Assembly: GCA_035578175.1 (NCBI GenBank)
Contig: JAQMRL010000001.1
Coordinates: 58,551,553-58,615,552, forward strand
Source of the DNA: Catonia carolina
Lineage: Eukaryota; Arthropoda; Insecta; Hemiptera; Achilidae
DNA: 64,000 bases
Direction of reading: 5' to 3'
In this document: positions 40,435 to 49,108 of the stretch, in pieces
Layout of the letters: each line of letters begins with the position of its first letter
How positions within the stretch are numbered: position 1 is the stretch's first letter
Notes under the pieces: generated by a model
Database searches by the model: none
The model's input: only the letters and a program-made list of their open reading frames with translations
What the model was told of the DNA's origin: nothing
Position numbers and translations under genes: made by a program

Positions 40435-41868
40435 ACATGGGTTCCGCATATAAAAGACCTACGGGCTAGGTGCTTAAAGGTGGTTGATATTCTGCGTGTT
40501 CTTACAGGTACATGTTGGGGATCTGATAGATCATGTATGATAAGGTTCTACAAGGCTCTAGTGCGATCACGTATTGATTATGGCGCTGTAGCGTACTCAT
40601 CTGCTACTCCCACTTCGCTGAGAATGCTTGACACGATCCACAATTCATGTTTACGATTGTCTACAGGTGCTTTTCGTTCTAGCCCTGTTGTCAGCATCTT
40701 AGTTGAAAGTGGAGAAATGTCGTTACACAGACGTCGCCAGCAGCTTCTATTGACGTACTTTGCCAAGTTGAAAGCTAGACCTTATCATTTTTTGCATGAC
40801 ATCATTCTCAACAACCCTTGTCATGATTTGCATCTGATGAATGCCCGATTGCCTTCACCATTCGGTGTAAGAGCGTTGGGGATATGCAACAACCTCGGTA
40901 TTGCGATTCCTCGTGTGTACCCATGTAATTCATGTCTCTTTCCACCCTGGACCATCGCTCAGTTACACATTAACTTTGAAATGTGTAAATACTCAAAGGC
41001 AGACACAAGTTCTGTGATATTTAATAGCATTTTCAGTGAGTTAGTTGAAGCTATTAAACCATCTACGGTTGTATACACTGATGGATCAAAGTCGGATGTT
41101 GGAGTTGGTTGCTCGTTTGTTGCTAATGGGAGAACCTATTTGTTTGGATTACCTGTGGGAACCAGTGTTTACACGGCTGAACTTTACGCTATTAGTAAAG
41201 CTCTGTCTGTAGTCTGTGTGCGTGGGCGTCGGGTGTTGGTGTGCACTGATTCGCTTAGTGCCCTTCAGTCGATTACTGATTTATATTCACGCCACCCGCT
41301 AGTTGTAGATGTCCACGGCACCGTGAAGCAGCTTAACGATAGAGGAGTAAGCGTTGTTTTCTGCTGGGTTCCGGGTCATGCCGGAATCTCTGGAAATGAG
41401 GCTGCTGATCTGGCCGCTAAGGAGGCGGCACGCCAACCGGCCTTCACGCAATATCTGACTGTGTCAGATTTCGTGGGCCTGGTGAAGCGTGTCATCACTG
41501 ATTCCTGGCAGGTAGAATGGACTGGCTCTCATGGCAACAAACTTCGGGAAATAAAACGTAATGTTAAGCCTTGGGATACGTCACTGAGGAAGAATAGAAG
41601 GGAAGAAGTTGTCAGCGCGCGACTTAGAATTGGGCACACCAGATTAACCCATGGGTATCTCATGACGTCTGGTGATGCTCCAGTTTGTGGCAGATGCGAT
41701 TGTCCTTTGTCAGTCAAACATGTATTGGTTGATTGCGTCTGCTACGCAGCTCTGCGTCGGCGATTCAAGATTCCCTCTGACATAAGGAATATACTCGGTG
41801 ACGAAAGCCCTACTTTGGACGCAACTTTAAAATTTTTACGATCCATCAGTGTTTACAACAGTGTCTGA
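40433..41868 (+). pseudogene. Y ORF2 C-terminal part, separated by Z
   Basis: Restarts at TWVPHIKDLRAR, the segment missing from the upstream chimera, and runs open through RNase H and the final CGRCDCPL finger to 41868. No start of its own; it is the stranded 3' part of Y. Confidence 0.85.
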
Positions 41869-42308
41869 TAGTCTAGCGTAATCTGTAATGTTTTATTTGT
41901 TCTATTCTGTTATATTTTATAGTGTATGTTTTATATTAGTTACTATAAGTGTATATTTATATGTTTGTGTATTTATTATTTTTAATGTTTTATATGTGTA
42001 TTTGTGTATGTTTTTTTATATTTTCGTGGCCCCTTTACAGCCATTGCTGTGATACTAGTTTGTAAGATTTTTAATTCATACGTTGTAATTGTTGTTCAAT
42101 CTTACTGTGATATTAGATATAAGTTTGTGTTTGTATGTGTATCTTATAAGTTTTATTTTTAATATAAATTTTATTTATAAATAAATTTTTTCTGTGATAT
42201 TTCTAGTTTTAAGTTTTATATTGTAATACAGGGAGTGCGTTCTACACTCGGGCCCTTTACACCCGTGTGTAGAAGAACGGGTGATGATAACCGTCCAGGT
42301 TGTTCGCC

Positions 42309-42343
<35 letters not shown>

Positions 42344-42345
<2 letters not shown>

Positions 42346-43789
42346 CAAGAGACTTACATGGGTTCCGCATATTAAAGACCTACGGGCTAGGTGCTTAAAG
42401 GTGGTTGATATTCTGCGTGTTCTTACAGGTACAGGTTGGGGTGCTGATAGATCATGTATGATAAGGTTCTACAAGGCTCTAGTGCGATCACGTATAGATT
42501 ATGGCGCTGTAGCCTACTCATCTGCTACTTCCACTTCTCTGAGAATGCTTGACACAGTCCACAATTCATGTTTACGATTATCTACAGGTGCTTTCCGTTC
42601 TAGCCCTGTTGTCAGCATCTTAGTTGAAAGTGGAGAAATGTCGTTATTCAGACGTCGCCAGCAGCTTCTATTGACGTACTTTGCCAAGTTGAAAGCTAGA
42701 CCTTACCATTTCTTGCATGACATCATTCTCAACAACCCGTGTCATGATTTGCATCTGATGAACGCCCGACAACCTTCACCATTCGGTGTAAGAGCGTTGG
42801 AGATATGCAACAACCTTGATATTGCGATTCCTCGTGTCTACCCATGTTATCCTTGTCTATTTCCACCCTGGACCATCGCTCAGTTACACTTTAACTTTGA
42901 GATGAGTAAATACTCAAAGGCAGGCACAAGCTCTGTGGTGTTTAATAGCATTTTCAGTGAGTTAGTTGAAGCTATTAAACCATCTACGGTTGTATACACT
43001 GATGGATCAAAGTCGGATGTTGGAGTTGGTTGCTCGTTTGTTGCTAATGGGAGAACCTATTTGTTTGGATTACCTGCGGGAACCAGTATTTACACGGCTG
43101 AACTTTATGCTATCAGCAAAGCTCTTTCTGTAGTCTGTGTGCGTGGGCGTCGGGTGTTGGTGTGCACTGATTCGCTCAGTGCTCTCCAGTCGATTACTGA
43201 TTTATATTCACGCCACCCGCTAGTTGTAGATGTCCACGGCACCGTGAAGCAGCTTAACGATAGAGGAGTAAGCGTTGTTTTCTGCTGGGTTCCGGGTCAT
43301 GCCGGAATCTCTGGAAATGAGGCTGCTGATCTGGCCGCTAAGGAGGCGGCACGCCAACCGGCCTTCACGCAATATCTGACTGTGTCAGATTTCGTGGGCC
43401 TGTTGAAGCGTGTCATCACTGATTCCTGGCAGGTAGAATGGACTGGCTCTCATGGCAACAAACTTCGGGAAATAAAACGTAATGTTAAGCCTTGGGATAC
43501 GTCACTGAGGAAGAATAGAAGGGAAGAAGTTGTCATCGCGCGACTTAGAATTGGGCACACCAGATTAACCCATGGGTATCTCATGACGTCTGGTGATGCT
43601 CCAGTTTGTGGCAGGTGCGATTGTCCTTTGACAGTCAAACATGTATTGGTTGATTGCGTCTGCTACGCAGCTCTGCGTCGGCGATTCAAGACTCCCTCTG
43701 AATTAAGGAATATACTCGGTGACGAAAGCCCTATTTTGGACGCGGCTTTGAAATTTTTACGATCGATCAGTGTATACAACAGTGTCTAA
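42344..43789 (+). pseudogene. X ORF2 C-terminal part, separated by Y
   Basis: Restarts at the GACAAGAGACTT target duplication (RLTWVPHIK) and is open through RNase H to the stop at 43789, followed by X's 3' UTR and single terminal hairpin (44142-44172). Confidence 0.85.
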
Positions 43790-44170
43790 TATATTATGTT
43801 CTATTACTCTTAGTTACCATATTGTATGTGTTTTATATTAGTTATAAGTTTATATTCATATGTGTTCATGTTAAGTGGCCTCTTTACAGCCCTTTGTGAT
43901 CTTTTATGTCTGTGATTTTTTTTTTGTTAAATTTTTTTTTGAATGAAATTTTAAATTTTTGGGTTGTGATACTAGTTTTAAGGTTTTAATTTCATAAGTA
44001 TTAATGTGATTTCTGTGTTTTTTCTTTCTAACTGTGATATTAAGTTTAAGTTTATGTGTTTATGTTTTGAGTGATTTTTGAGTATTATAGCTTGTGATGT
44101 CTGTGATATTAGCTTATAAGATTTTATTTATTATGTACCAGGCGATGATAACCTTTCAAAGGTTTTTCGC

Positions 44171-44203
<33 letters not shown>

Positions 44204-44205
<2 letters not shown>

Positions 44206-44575
44206 AGCGTTTTAAAAATATTGTCCTCACCAGATGGTGGTAGCTGATCGTCAGGTTTCGATTTAGTGAAAATAAAATCGTCGTTAGAATTATTATCGTC
44301 TTCGTAGTTATCTAATAATCCTAATTGATTTTGTGGAATATTAGCTGAAGCAGAAGACATATTAAGAACTGATTAATAGTACGTCTTTACAGTAGGAGAG
44401 TTTAATAAAAACTGTACTCATCGTCTCTGCATGATCGATAAAGAAAACTCGGTGAGAGCTGGATGATGCAATCTATGTAGGAAATCAAAGCCTCCTCCTG
44501 CTGCTGCTGCTCTGTTTACTTGCCGCTTGCTAAAGCAAGAGCTGCAGGTGACGTAGCTATAGTATGCATTTAGCA
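44204..44575 (-). pseudogene. second copy of densovirus NS2 start and upstream terminus (copy c)
   Basis: Nearly identical to 47176-47545, same orientation: about the first 51 codons of NS2 (ATG at 44360), the leader, GATAAAGAAAACTCGGTG (44437-44454), a CTG-rich stretch and the hairpin CTTGC-TAAA-GCAAG (44526-44539). The frame is cut by X's poly(A) at 44203. It looks like a partial head-to-tail second copy of the viral end. Confidence 0.8.
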
Positions 44576-44730
44576 AGGACGCCGTATGCGCTCCTCATAT
44601 GATAATGAACCAAACTGCACTTTCGCTGCTGCAGTTCTGATAATTATAAATGCACCGTTGCACTTCCTGCACGCAATGCACTTTTTCTATCTACAGTTAC
44701 GCAAGCTAACGAATAGGCCATATCTTATTA

Positions 44731-44763
<33 letters not shown>

Positions 44764-44977
44764 CATTCTATTATCACATCATTCAAAAACCGCGGAAAAG
44801 ATTTGGCGGGAAACTGAGCGTGACGCGTGAGGTGCGTGATGATACGTTAAGCCCATGAAACTTTGACACAATACACATATGGATAGGTAGTTTAGGTGGA
44901 TATAGGTGGGAATCGAACTGAGGACCTTGTAAATAAAAAATATTTTGTTTAAAAATACAAATTTATTCATTCTAAAT
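44576..44977. other. spacer with (TTA)n microsatellite and tRNA-like box
   Basis: A (TTA)n tract lies at 44726-44763. GGGAATCGAAC at 44908-44918 is a B box on the minus strand, suggesting a SINE fragment. No gene seen. A poly(A) signal for NS1 (AATAAA on the minus strand) lies at about 44960. Confidence 0.4.
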
Positions 44978-45770
44978 TTACAAATCAAAAGCGTCTTGCA
45001 AATACGTCTCGTACAATTCTGGCGGTGTAAAACGGTAGAATGGGTATTTTTCTTCCTGTCAAAATTAAAAACAATTACAATTTTCACAGCTATTTTACAA
45101 AGTAAGGCGATTGATGTTTGTATTGTTGCAAATAATTTTCTATACGACTGAAGTCGCATAAAGAATCACTTTTTCGGTCGTCTTTCGTCCGTAATGACCA
45201 CAACAATAAATATTCAATTAACAGCGGATATGGTTTGACACCTGCATAATCTTTTAGAAAATCAGCGCGATGCCAACGATAAACTGTTATTCTATTTTGG
45301 AATTCGTCCAACTGGGGGAAAAGGGACCGATTAGCTAGTACTATTACGGGGGTTCTTTCAACACACGCCGGAGGATGATTTTTAACGTGTACCTTTAATT
45401 GATCGCCGGCTAGCAATTGTTTGATATCTTCGTAAAAATACGGATCTAATCTAGCCTCGTTCCAAACTAGTACACGACGATCTACGCAATCCATGAAGGG
45501 GAACCGTTCGTTTCGCGAAGGATTGGTGATCATACCAGAATTTAAAAAAAAATTACACACGCAATCAAAGAAGAAATTTTTACCCGAATTAGAATCGCCC
45601 CAAATAAATACCGTATTTTTTTTACCCGAACGCCTTTCCAACACAAAACATAGAGTTCGTAAAAACTCTTTAATGTTTTCAACGGACCCACGAAATTGAA
45701 AATATAGTAATTTCAGCAACACTTTCAACGATTCATCGTTAGACATATAATAATCGTTTAATTTACTCAA
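44978..45770 (-). pseudogene. densovirus NS1 C-terminal part: SF3 helicase
   Basis: Superfamily 3 helicase of the parvovirus replication protein. From 45770: Walker A GDSNSGKN (residues 58-65), Walker B RVLVWNEA (99-106) and motif C with TPVIVLANRS (about 142). The last Walker A residue is Asn rather than the usual Thr/Ser. The frame first stops at 45092. A GTAAAA donor at 45098 and a TTTTGACAG acceptor ending 45056 define a 43-nt intron; skipping it keeps frame and adds 25 residues (contains FYRFTPPELYETY) to TAA 44980-44978. It overlaps the NS1 N-terminal frame at ATGA (45770-45767) but in a different register; the break is one base in the CCCCTTTTTT run (coding strand, about 45781-45790). 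Confidence 0.8.
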
Positions 45771-47047
45771 ATGATTACAGAAAAAAGGGGCTTGTTCATT
45801 TGGTAATGTTGCATGAATTCAATTACCGACCAATCGTTTATAGTGGATTTATACAGCTTCAGCGCTAAAACAACCACACGGTCTTTCTCCATATAATTTC
45901 TCATTTTTTGATGAGTTAACCAAATTTTGGAATGGAGCAAAAATTCAGGGGGCGAGGTAGGGTACGTGTAAAACATTTCGATTACCTCGTCGATTGGCTG
46001 GTCATTTCCGCGGCCACGCAATCTTCTTGCGTTTTCATTTTGTCGACCATTTTTCGACACAGCTGGTCCACCGCCCGTTTCAGCTGGTCGTCCTGCTTGG
46101 TGTCCACAAAAATTTTCCCCCTGAATGTACTCTCGCGCCACCACTGACGGGGTTCCATCCCCTTGATTTTGGAAACAGGGTACAGGCGGACATCTACCAG
46201 GGTATCGCCATTCATGGTTTCCGACGTCCACCTGAACGACCTCTCTGTTCCCTGCAGATAAATATTGGAAGATACGTTGCCAATCTTCGATACTGAATCT
46301 ACTGGTGGCAACAGGTCGTCTATATTTGTTAAAACGGATATAGAATCGGTGGCGGGAGCAGTTACACTTTCTGGATGACCACGTACAGTCGTGGAGGACG
46401 TGGATGTGTTCCATTCCGGGAACGGGGTGGCGGGCGACAATGAGGACGCCTGAGCCGTGCGCAAATCGTGAATGTATTTTACGCACGACGGATCTTTTGT
46501 TAATTTCCTTAACAAGGCTTTCAAACTCATCGCCGTTTGTATATCTAACCGTATCATGTACCAAGAACGGTCTCTTGACTGCTGAATGGCATTTATTAAT
46601 AAGGTCGTTCCACGGTAATCGCGATAGAGGGACTCCCACCGTCGTGCGAGATGACGAATCGCCCGCACTACAGGAGGAGTCTGATCCGCTAGGAACCATT
46701 CCGATTCCACCGGGTCGTTCAGAAACCGGATTAGCGGATCTATCATATCCACTATCAGATCGTTCGCCAAACCTTCTAAAATAGCTGCTATCGTAATCAT
46801 TTTTAAAGTGGTACTCACCAAGTTTTTTTCCACCGTCGTCTGTTTCATCTTCCTGATCATTCCGTCTGTGATGTGGTCGGCCATCTCGTCGGCGGCCTTC
46901 CTGCTGCGTTTTGTCAGTTTTTGGGGAAGTCGTTCCGCGGAAGGCCGCTTCGGCTGCTTCTTCGACGAGCTGGTCGATGTCGAACGGGCTGCTGCTGTTG
47001 TCTTCTTCGTCTGCTTTGTAGGAGGTGTCGCTGGCGGTGGCATACAT
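45767..47047 (-). pseudogene. densovirus NS1 N-terminal part: HUH nickase domain
   Basis: Rolling-hairpin replication initiator of insect parvoviruses. The first ATG is at 47047; the frame is open from 47083. The first 200 residues are polar and low-complexity. The HUH-type metal site is at residues 214-221 (HIHVLHDC), followed by paired Cys (KCNCSRH) as in densovirus NS1. WQRIFQYLSAGNRE, probably including the linking-Tyr region, comes next. The frame is shared for over 1 kb with NS2 in another register. It ends at 45767 because of the homopolymer-associated shift just before the helicase. Apart from that single base the gene is uninterrupted. Confidence 0.8.
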
Positions 47048-47334
47048 TCCTCCTGCTCCTCGTCCGACAAATGACAAGTAAGGTCAGGTGTTGGTGGTAG
47101 GTTGCCTTCGTCGTCGTCGTCGTCCTCAGCGTCAGAAATATCTACAACTTGTGTTTGCTCCTCTTCTGGCTGCTTTTCTTGCGTTTTAAATATATTGTCC
47201 TCACCAGATGGTGGTAGCTGATCGTCAGGTTTCGATTTAGTGAAAATAAAATCGTCGTTAGAATTATTATCGTCTTCGTAGTTATCTAATAATCCTAATT
47301 GATTTTGTGGAATATTAGCTGAAGCAGAAGACAT
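45982..47334 (-). CDS. densovirus NS2-like ORF (450 aa), intact
   Basis: A complete frame from ATG 47334 to 45982, overlapping the NS1 N-terminal frame almost entirely. The N-terminal third is acidic and low-complexity (DAEDDDDDEG), then Lys/Ser/Pro-rich with basic clusters (KKQPKRPS, KLTKRSRK), then a longer ordered helical region. Overlapping NS1/NS2 ORFs are a hallmark of densoviruses; NS2 function is poorly defined there. The first 51 codons are repeated at 44206-44360. Length and openness over 450 codons argue for recent integration or retained constraint. Confidence 0.75.
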   Translation of the reverse strand: MSSASANIPQNQLGLLDNYEDDNNSNDDFIFTKSKPDDQLPPSGEDNIFKTQEKQPEEEQTQVVDISDAEDDDDDEGNLPPTPDLTCHLSDEEQEECMPPPATPPTKQTKKTTAAARSTSTSSSKKQPKRPSAERLPQKLTKRSRKAADEMADHITDGMIRKMKQTTVEKNLVSTTLKMITIAAILEGLANDLIVDMIDPLIRFLNDPVESEWFLADQTPPVVRAIRHLARRWESLYRDYRGTTLLINAIQQSRDRSWYMIRLDIQTAMSLKALLRKLTKDPSCVKYIHDLRTAQASSLSPATPFPEWNTSTSSTTVRGHPESVTAPATDSISVLTNIDDLLPPVDSVSKIGNVSSNIYLQGTERSFRWTSETMNGDTLVDVRLYPVSKIKGMEPRQWWRESTFRGKIFVDTKQDDQLKRAVDQLCRKMVDKMKTQEDCVAAEMTSQSTR

Positions 47335-47410
47335 ATTAAGAACTGATTAATAGTACGTCTTTACAGTAGGAGAGTTTAATAAAAACTGTACTCATCGTCT
47401 CTGCATGATC

Positions 47411-47545
47411 GATAAAGAAAACTCGGTGAGAGCTGGATGATGCAATCTATGTAGGAAATCAAAGCCTCATGCTGCTGCTGCTGCTGCTCTGTTTACTTGG
47501 CGCTTGCTAAAGGAAGAGCTGCAGGTGACGTAGCTATAGTATGCA
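47411..47545. promoter_or_regulatory. densovirus terminus/promoter-like region upstream of NS (copy d)
   Basis: GATAAAGAAAACTCGGTG (47411-47428), AAATCAAAGCCTC, a (CTG)n stretch, CTGTTTACTTG, then an imperfect hairpin CTTGC...GGAAG (47503-47516) and GGTGACGTAGCTATAG. It corresponds block by block to copy c and partly to copies a and b. Probably the inner part of a viral terminal repeat, which in these viruses includes the promoter. Confidence 0.6.
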
Positions 47546-47633
47546 ATTAGCAAGTTAATATTCAAAATAAACAATCATAGATCAATCTAAGCAACGCAGT
47601 CGACTGTCTTGATCTCCTAAGCTGTGGATATGA

Positions 47634-47966
47634 TCACTTAGTGTCCCAATCTTCCTCTGACGGCGGCATCTGGACGTACATCAACTCGGCTTCAAACCGT
47701 ATTCCCCGTCTGATGTCAAAGTTTTTTTTCCAAGAATCGGGGCATTTTTCCAGATGCTTCGACATCTCCTTCTCCTCGATGAGGTGTGTACAATTATATT
47801 TGCAAGCAATCAAACCTGAATTACGGTGGTTGCGGGAGCAACGCGCCAGATGCCTCATCATTCTGCCAGGTTCGATTATGTGCGGTTTATCGTAGGGACA
47901 TATAATCATATCCACTCTGTGTAAACCGTCGTGTCGACATACAACTGTGATCCTTTGATTGTTCAT
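47634..47966 (-). CDS. GTSF1-like CHHC zinc-finger exon, copy B (110 aa)
   Basis: Intact frame with two CHHC fingers: C23-x5-H29-x9-H39-x3-C43 and C55-x5-H61-x9-H71-x3-C75. The tail has Trp79 and PPSEEDWD, matching the acidic-Trp region with which GTSF1/Asterix family members contact PIWI proteins (family knowledge). It is shorter than typical GTSF1 (about 160-170 aa), so it lacks the C-terminal part. The ATG is preceded by an acceptor-like CTTGTAGG, and the end (GACACTAAGTGAT) looks like a GTAAGT donor that has lost its G. This therefore looks like one exon of a duplicated gene, now terminating in former intron sequence. Expression is unknown. Confidence 0.7.
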   Translation of the reverse strand: MNNQRITVVCRHDGLHRVDMIICPYDKPHIIEPGRMMRHLARCSRNHRNSGLIACKYNCTHLIEEKEMSKHLEKCPDSWKKNFDIRRGIRFEAELMYVQMPPSEEDWDTK

Positions 47967-48565
47967 CCTACAAGACAATAAACAAAGAAGTTACGTTACA
48001 GTATACTATGTTGTAAATGCAAAAAACAGATGGCGGCCTCTTTACCGTTTTGCAATGATCATTAGGTTACATATTAATAGTTTACTAAATTTCAATTTCA
48101 ATTTTAAAAATATCTATAAAGTCTTATCAAGTTTTTAAAAAAGTAAAAATGAATTAAATTATTATAAGTAATAATAAATTCAAATAATAAAATAATCAAT
48201 TTAAACTACAAATAAATTCATTTCATCCTTCACCATCTGCATTAGCAGCAATTTACAAAACAGTCGGCCATTAAACAAAACAAAAACCTGCGAGAAGTGG
48301 TAACATATTTTGGTAGCAAAACGTCTGGTTTTGGACCCTGAGGTTGGTGTAGCGGTCCAAATACTATCCTGTTGCGACAGTCTTGGATCGTGGAGTTCTG
48401 TTGGATTTACAGTTTTAAAAGTTGTTGATGTTTTGGCAGTGTTTTTTGGTATTGCTTTTTTTTACAGTTTCAGAATGTTACGATGATGTGTGTTCTGTTT
48501 TGTTTTATTGTCTTGTTGTTGTTTTTCGTGGTAGATTTGTCGGACAGCGTTCATATTAATTATGC

Positions 48566-49108
48566 CCCAAGTATAAAGAAGAACGGGAAATTCAGAAAAT
48601 TTCGTCCGAACAGAAGCTTTCCTTTCCCGCTGCCCGGAGTGAGTACAGAAAACTAAATAGCATTCGAAATGCAGTCCAGCCTGACATTTCGTTTGCAACT
48701 GCAACTAGTGTTCAGCCTCGTGTGTCTGGTGAGTGCTCGTCATGCATTGAGTTGAAGAGTGTTGTTGAGAACCTCACTAAACAGGTTGCTTCCCTAACTT
48801 CTGCACTTAAAGCGTTATTAAGCACCAAGCAAACAGAAATTGGTTCAAAGAGCTCAGTGTCTCAAGTGTGTAACCTTTCTGCGACGCAGAGTACAAAAGC
48901 TCAGCTGTCAAGTAAGACAGCCTCTACCTCAAAGGGAAAACCCCTTTTAGTATCCAAGACGCTTCCAGCGGAAGCGTCTAAATTTTTAAAATCTCCTCCG
49001 TCTGGGTCCAAGATCCACGATATGATAGGAGATTCATCGGCCCTAGAAAAGGGCTTTATACAAGTAAAAGGGAAAAAAGGGAAGGAGAAAATTGTGTTTG
49101 AAACGTAA
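48566..49108 (+). pseudogene. E4 ORF1 C-terminal fragment
   Basis: The open Ser/Thr/Lys-rich C-terminal region of gag from the PKYKEER segment to TAA 49106-49108. All knuckles are missing through 5' truncation. Confidence 0.8.

Larger units (their letters stand above)
35046..42343 (+). mobile_element. Y: near full-length family B copy inside X, carrying Z
   Basis: Y begins at the GGACCCCAGCTAAG leader and ends with terminal hairpins and a 35-nt poly(A) (42309-42343), flanked by GACAAG target duplications. Z (39121-40432) interrupts it with the 9-bp duplication TTACATGGG (39112-39120 / 40433-40441). Its gag N-terminus differs from family A (DNSGDNTDKFF against DNSGVLSNTDKFF), defining family B. 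Confidence 0.85.
28462..44203 (+). mobile_element. X: family A retrotransposon carrying nested copies W, Y and Z
   Basis: X consists of 28462-31473, 34205-35045 and 42344-44203. W (31474-34204) interrupts it with a 14-bp target duplication GGCAACTCCTACAT (31460-31473 / 34205-34218). Y (35046-42343) interrupts it with GACAAG (35040-35045 / 42344-42349). X lacks the first 5' bases and ends in one terminal hairpin and a poly(A) at 44174-44203. No target duplication is visible between its outer flanks: virus-like sequence on the left and densovirus NS2 sequence on the right. Its own RT has a 1-nt deletion in motif A at about 34548-34556. Confidence 0.85.

Noticed and set aside
40378..40435. ORF starts reading through poly(A) into lysine runs (also at 34148 and 42281)
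   Set aside because: These begin in one element's terminal hairpin and run through its poly(A) into another fragment. They are junction artefacts, not genes.
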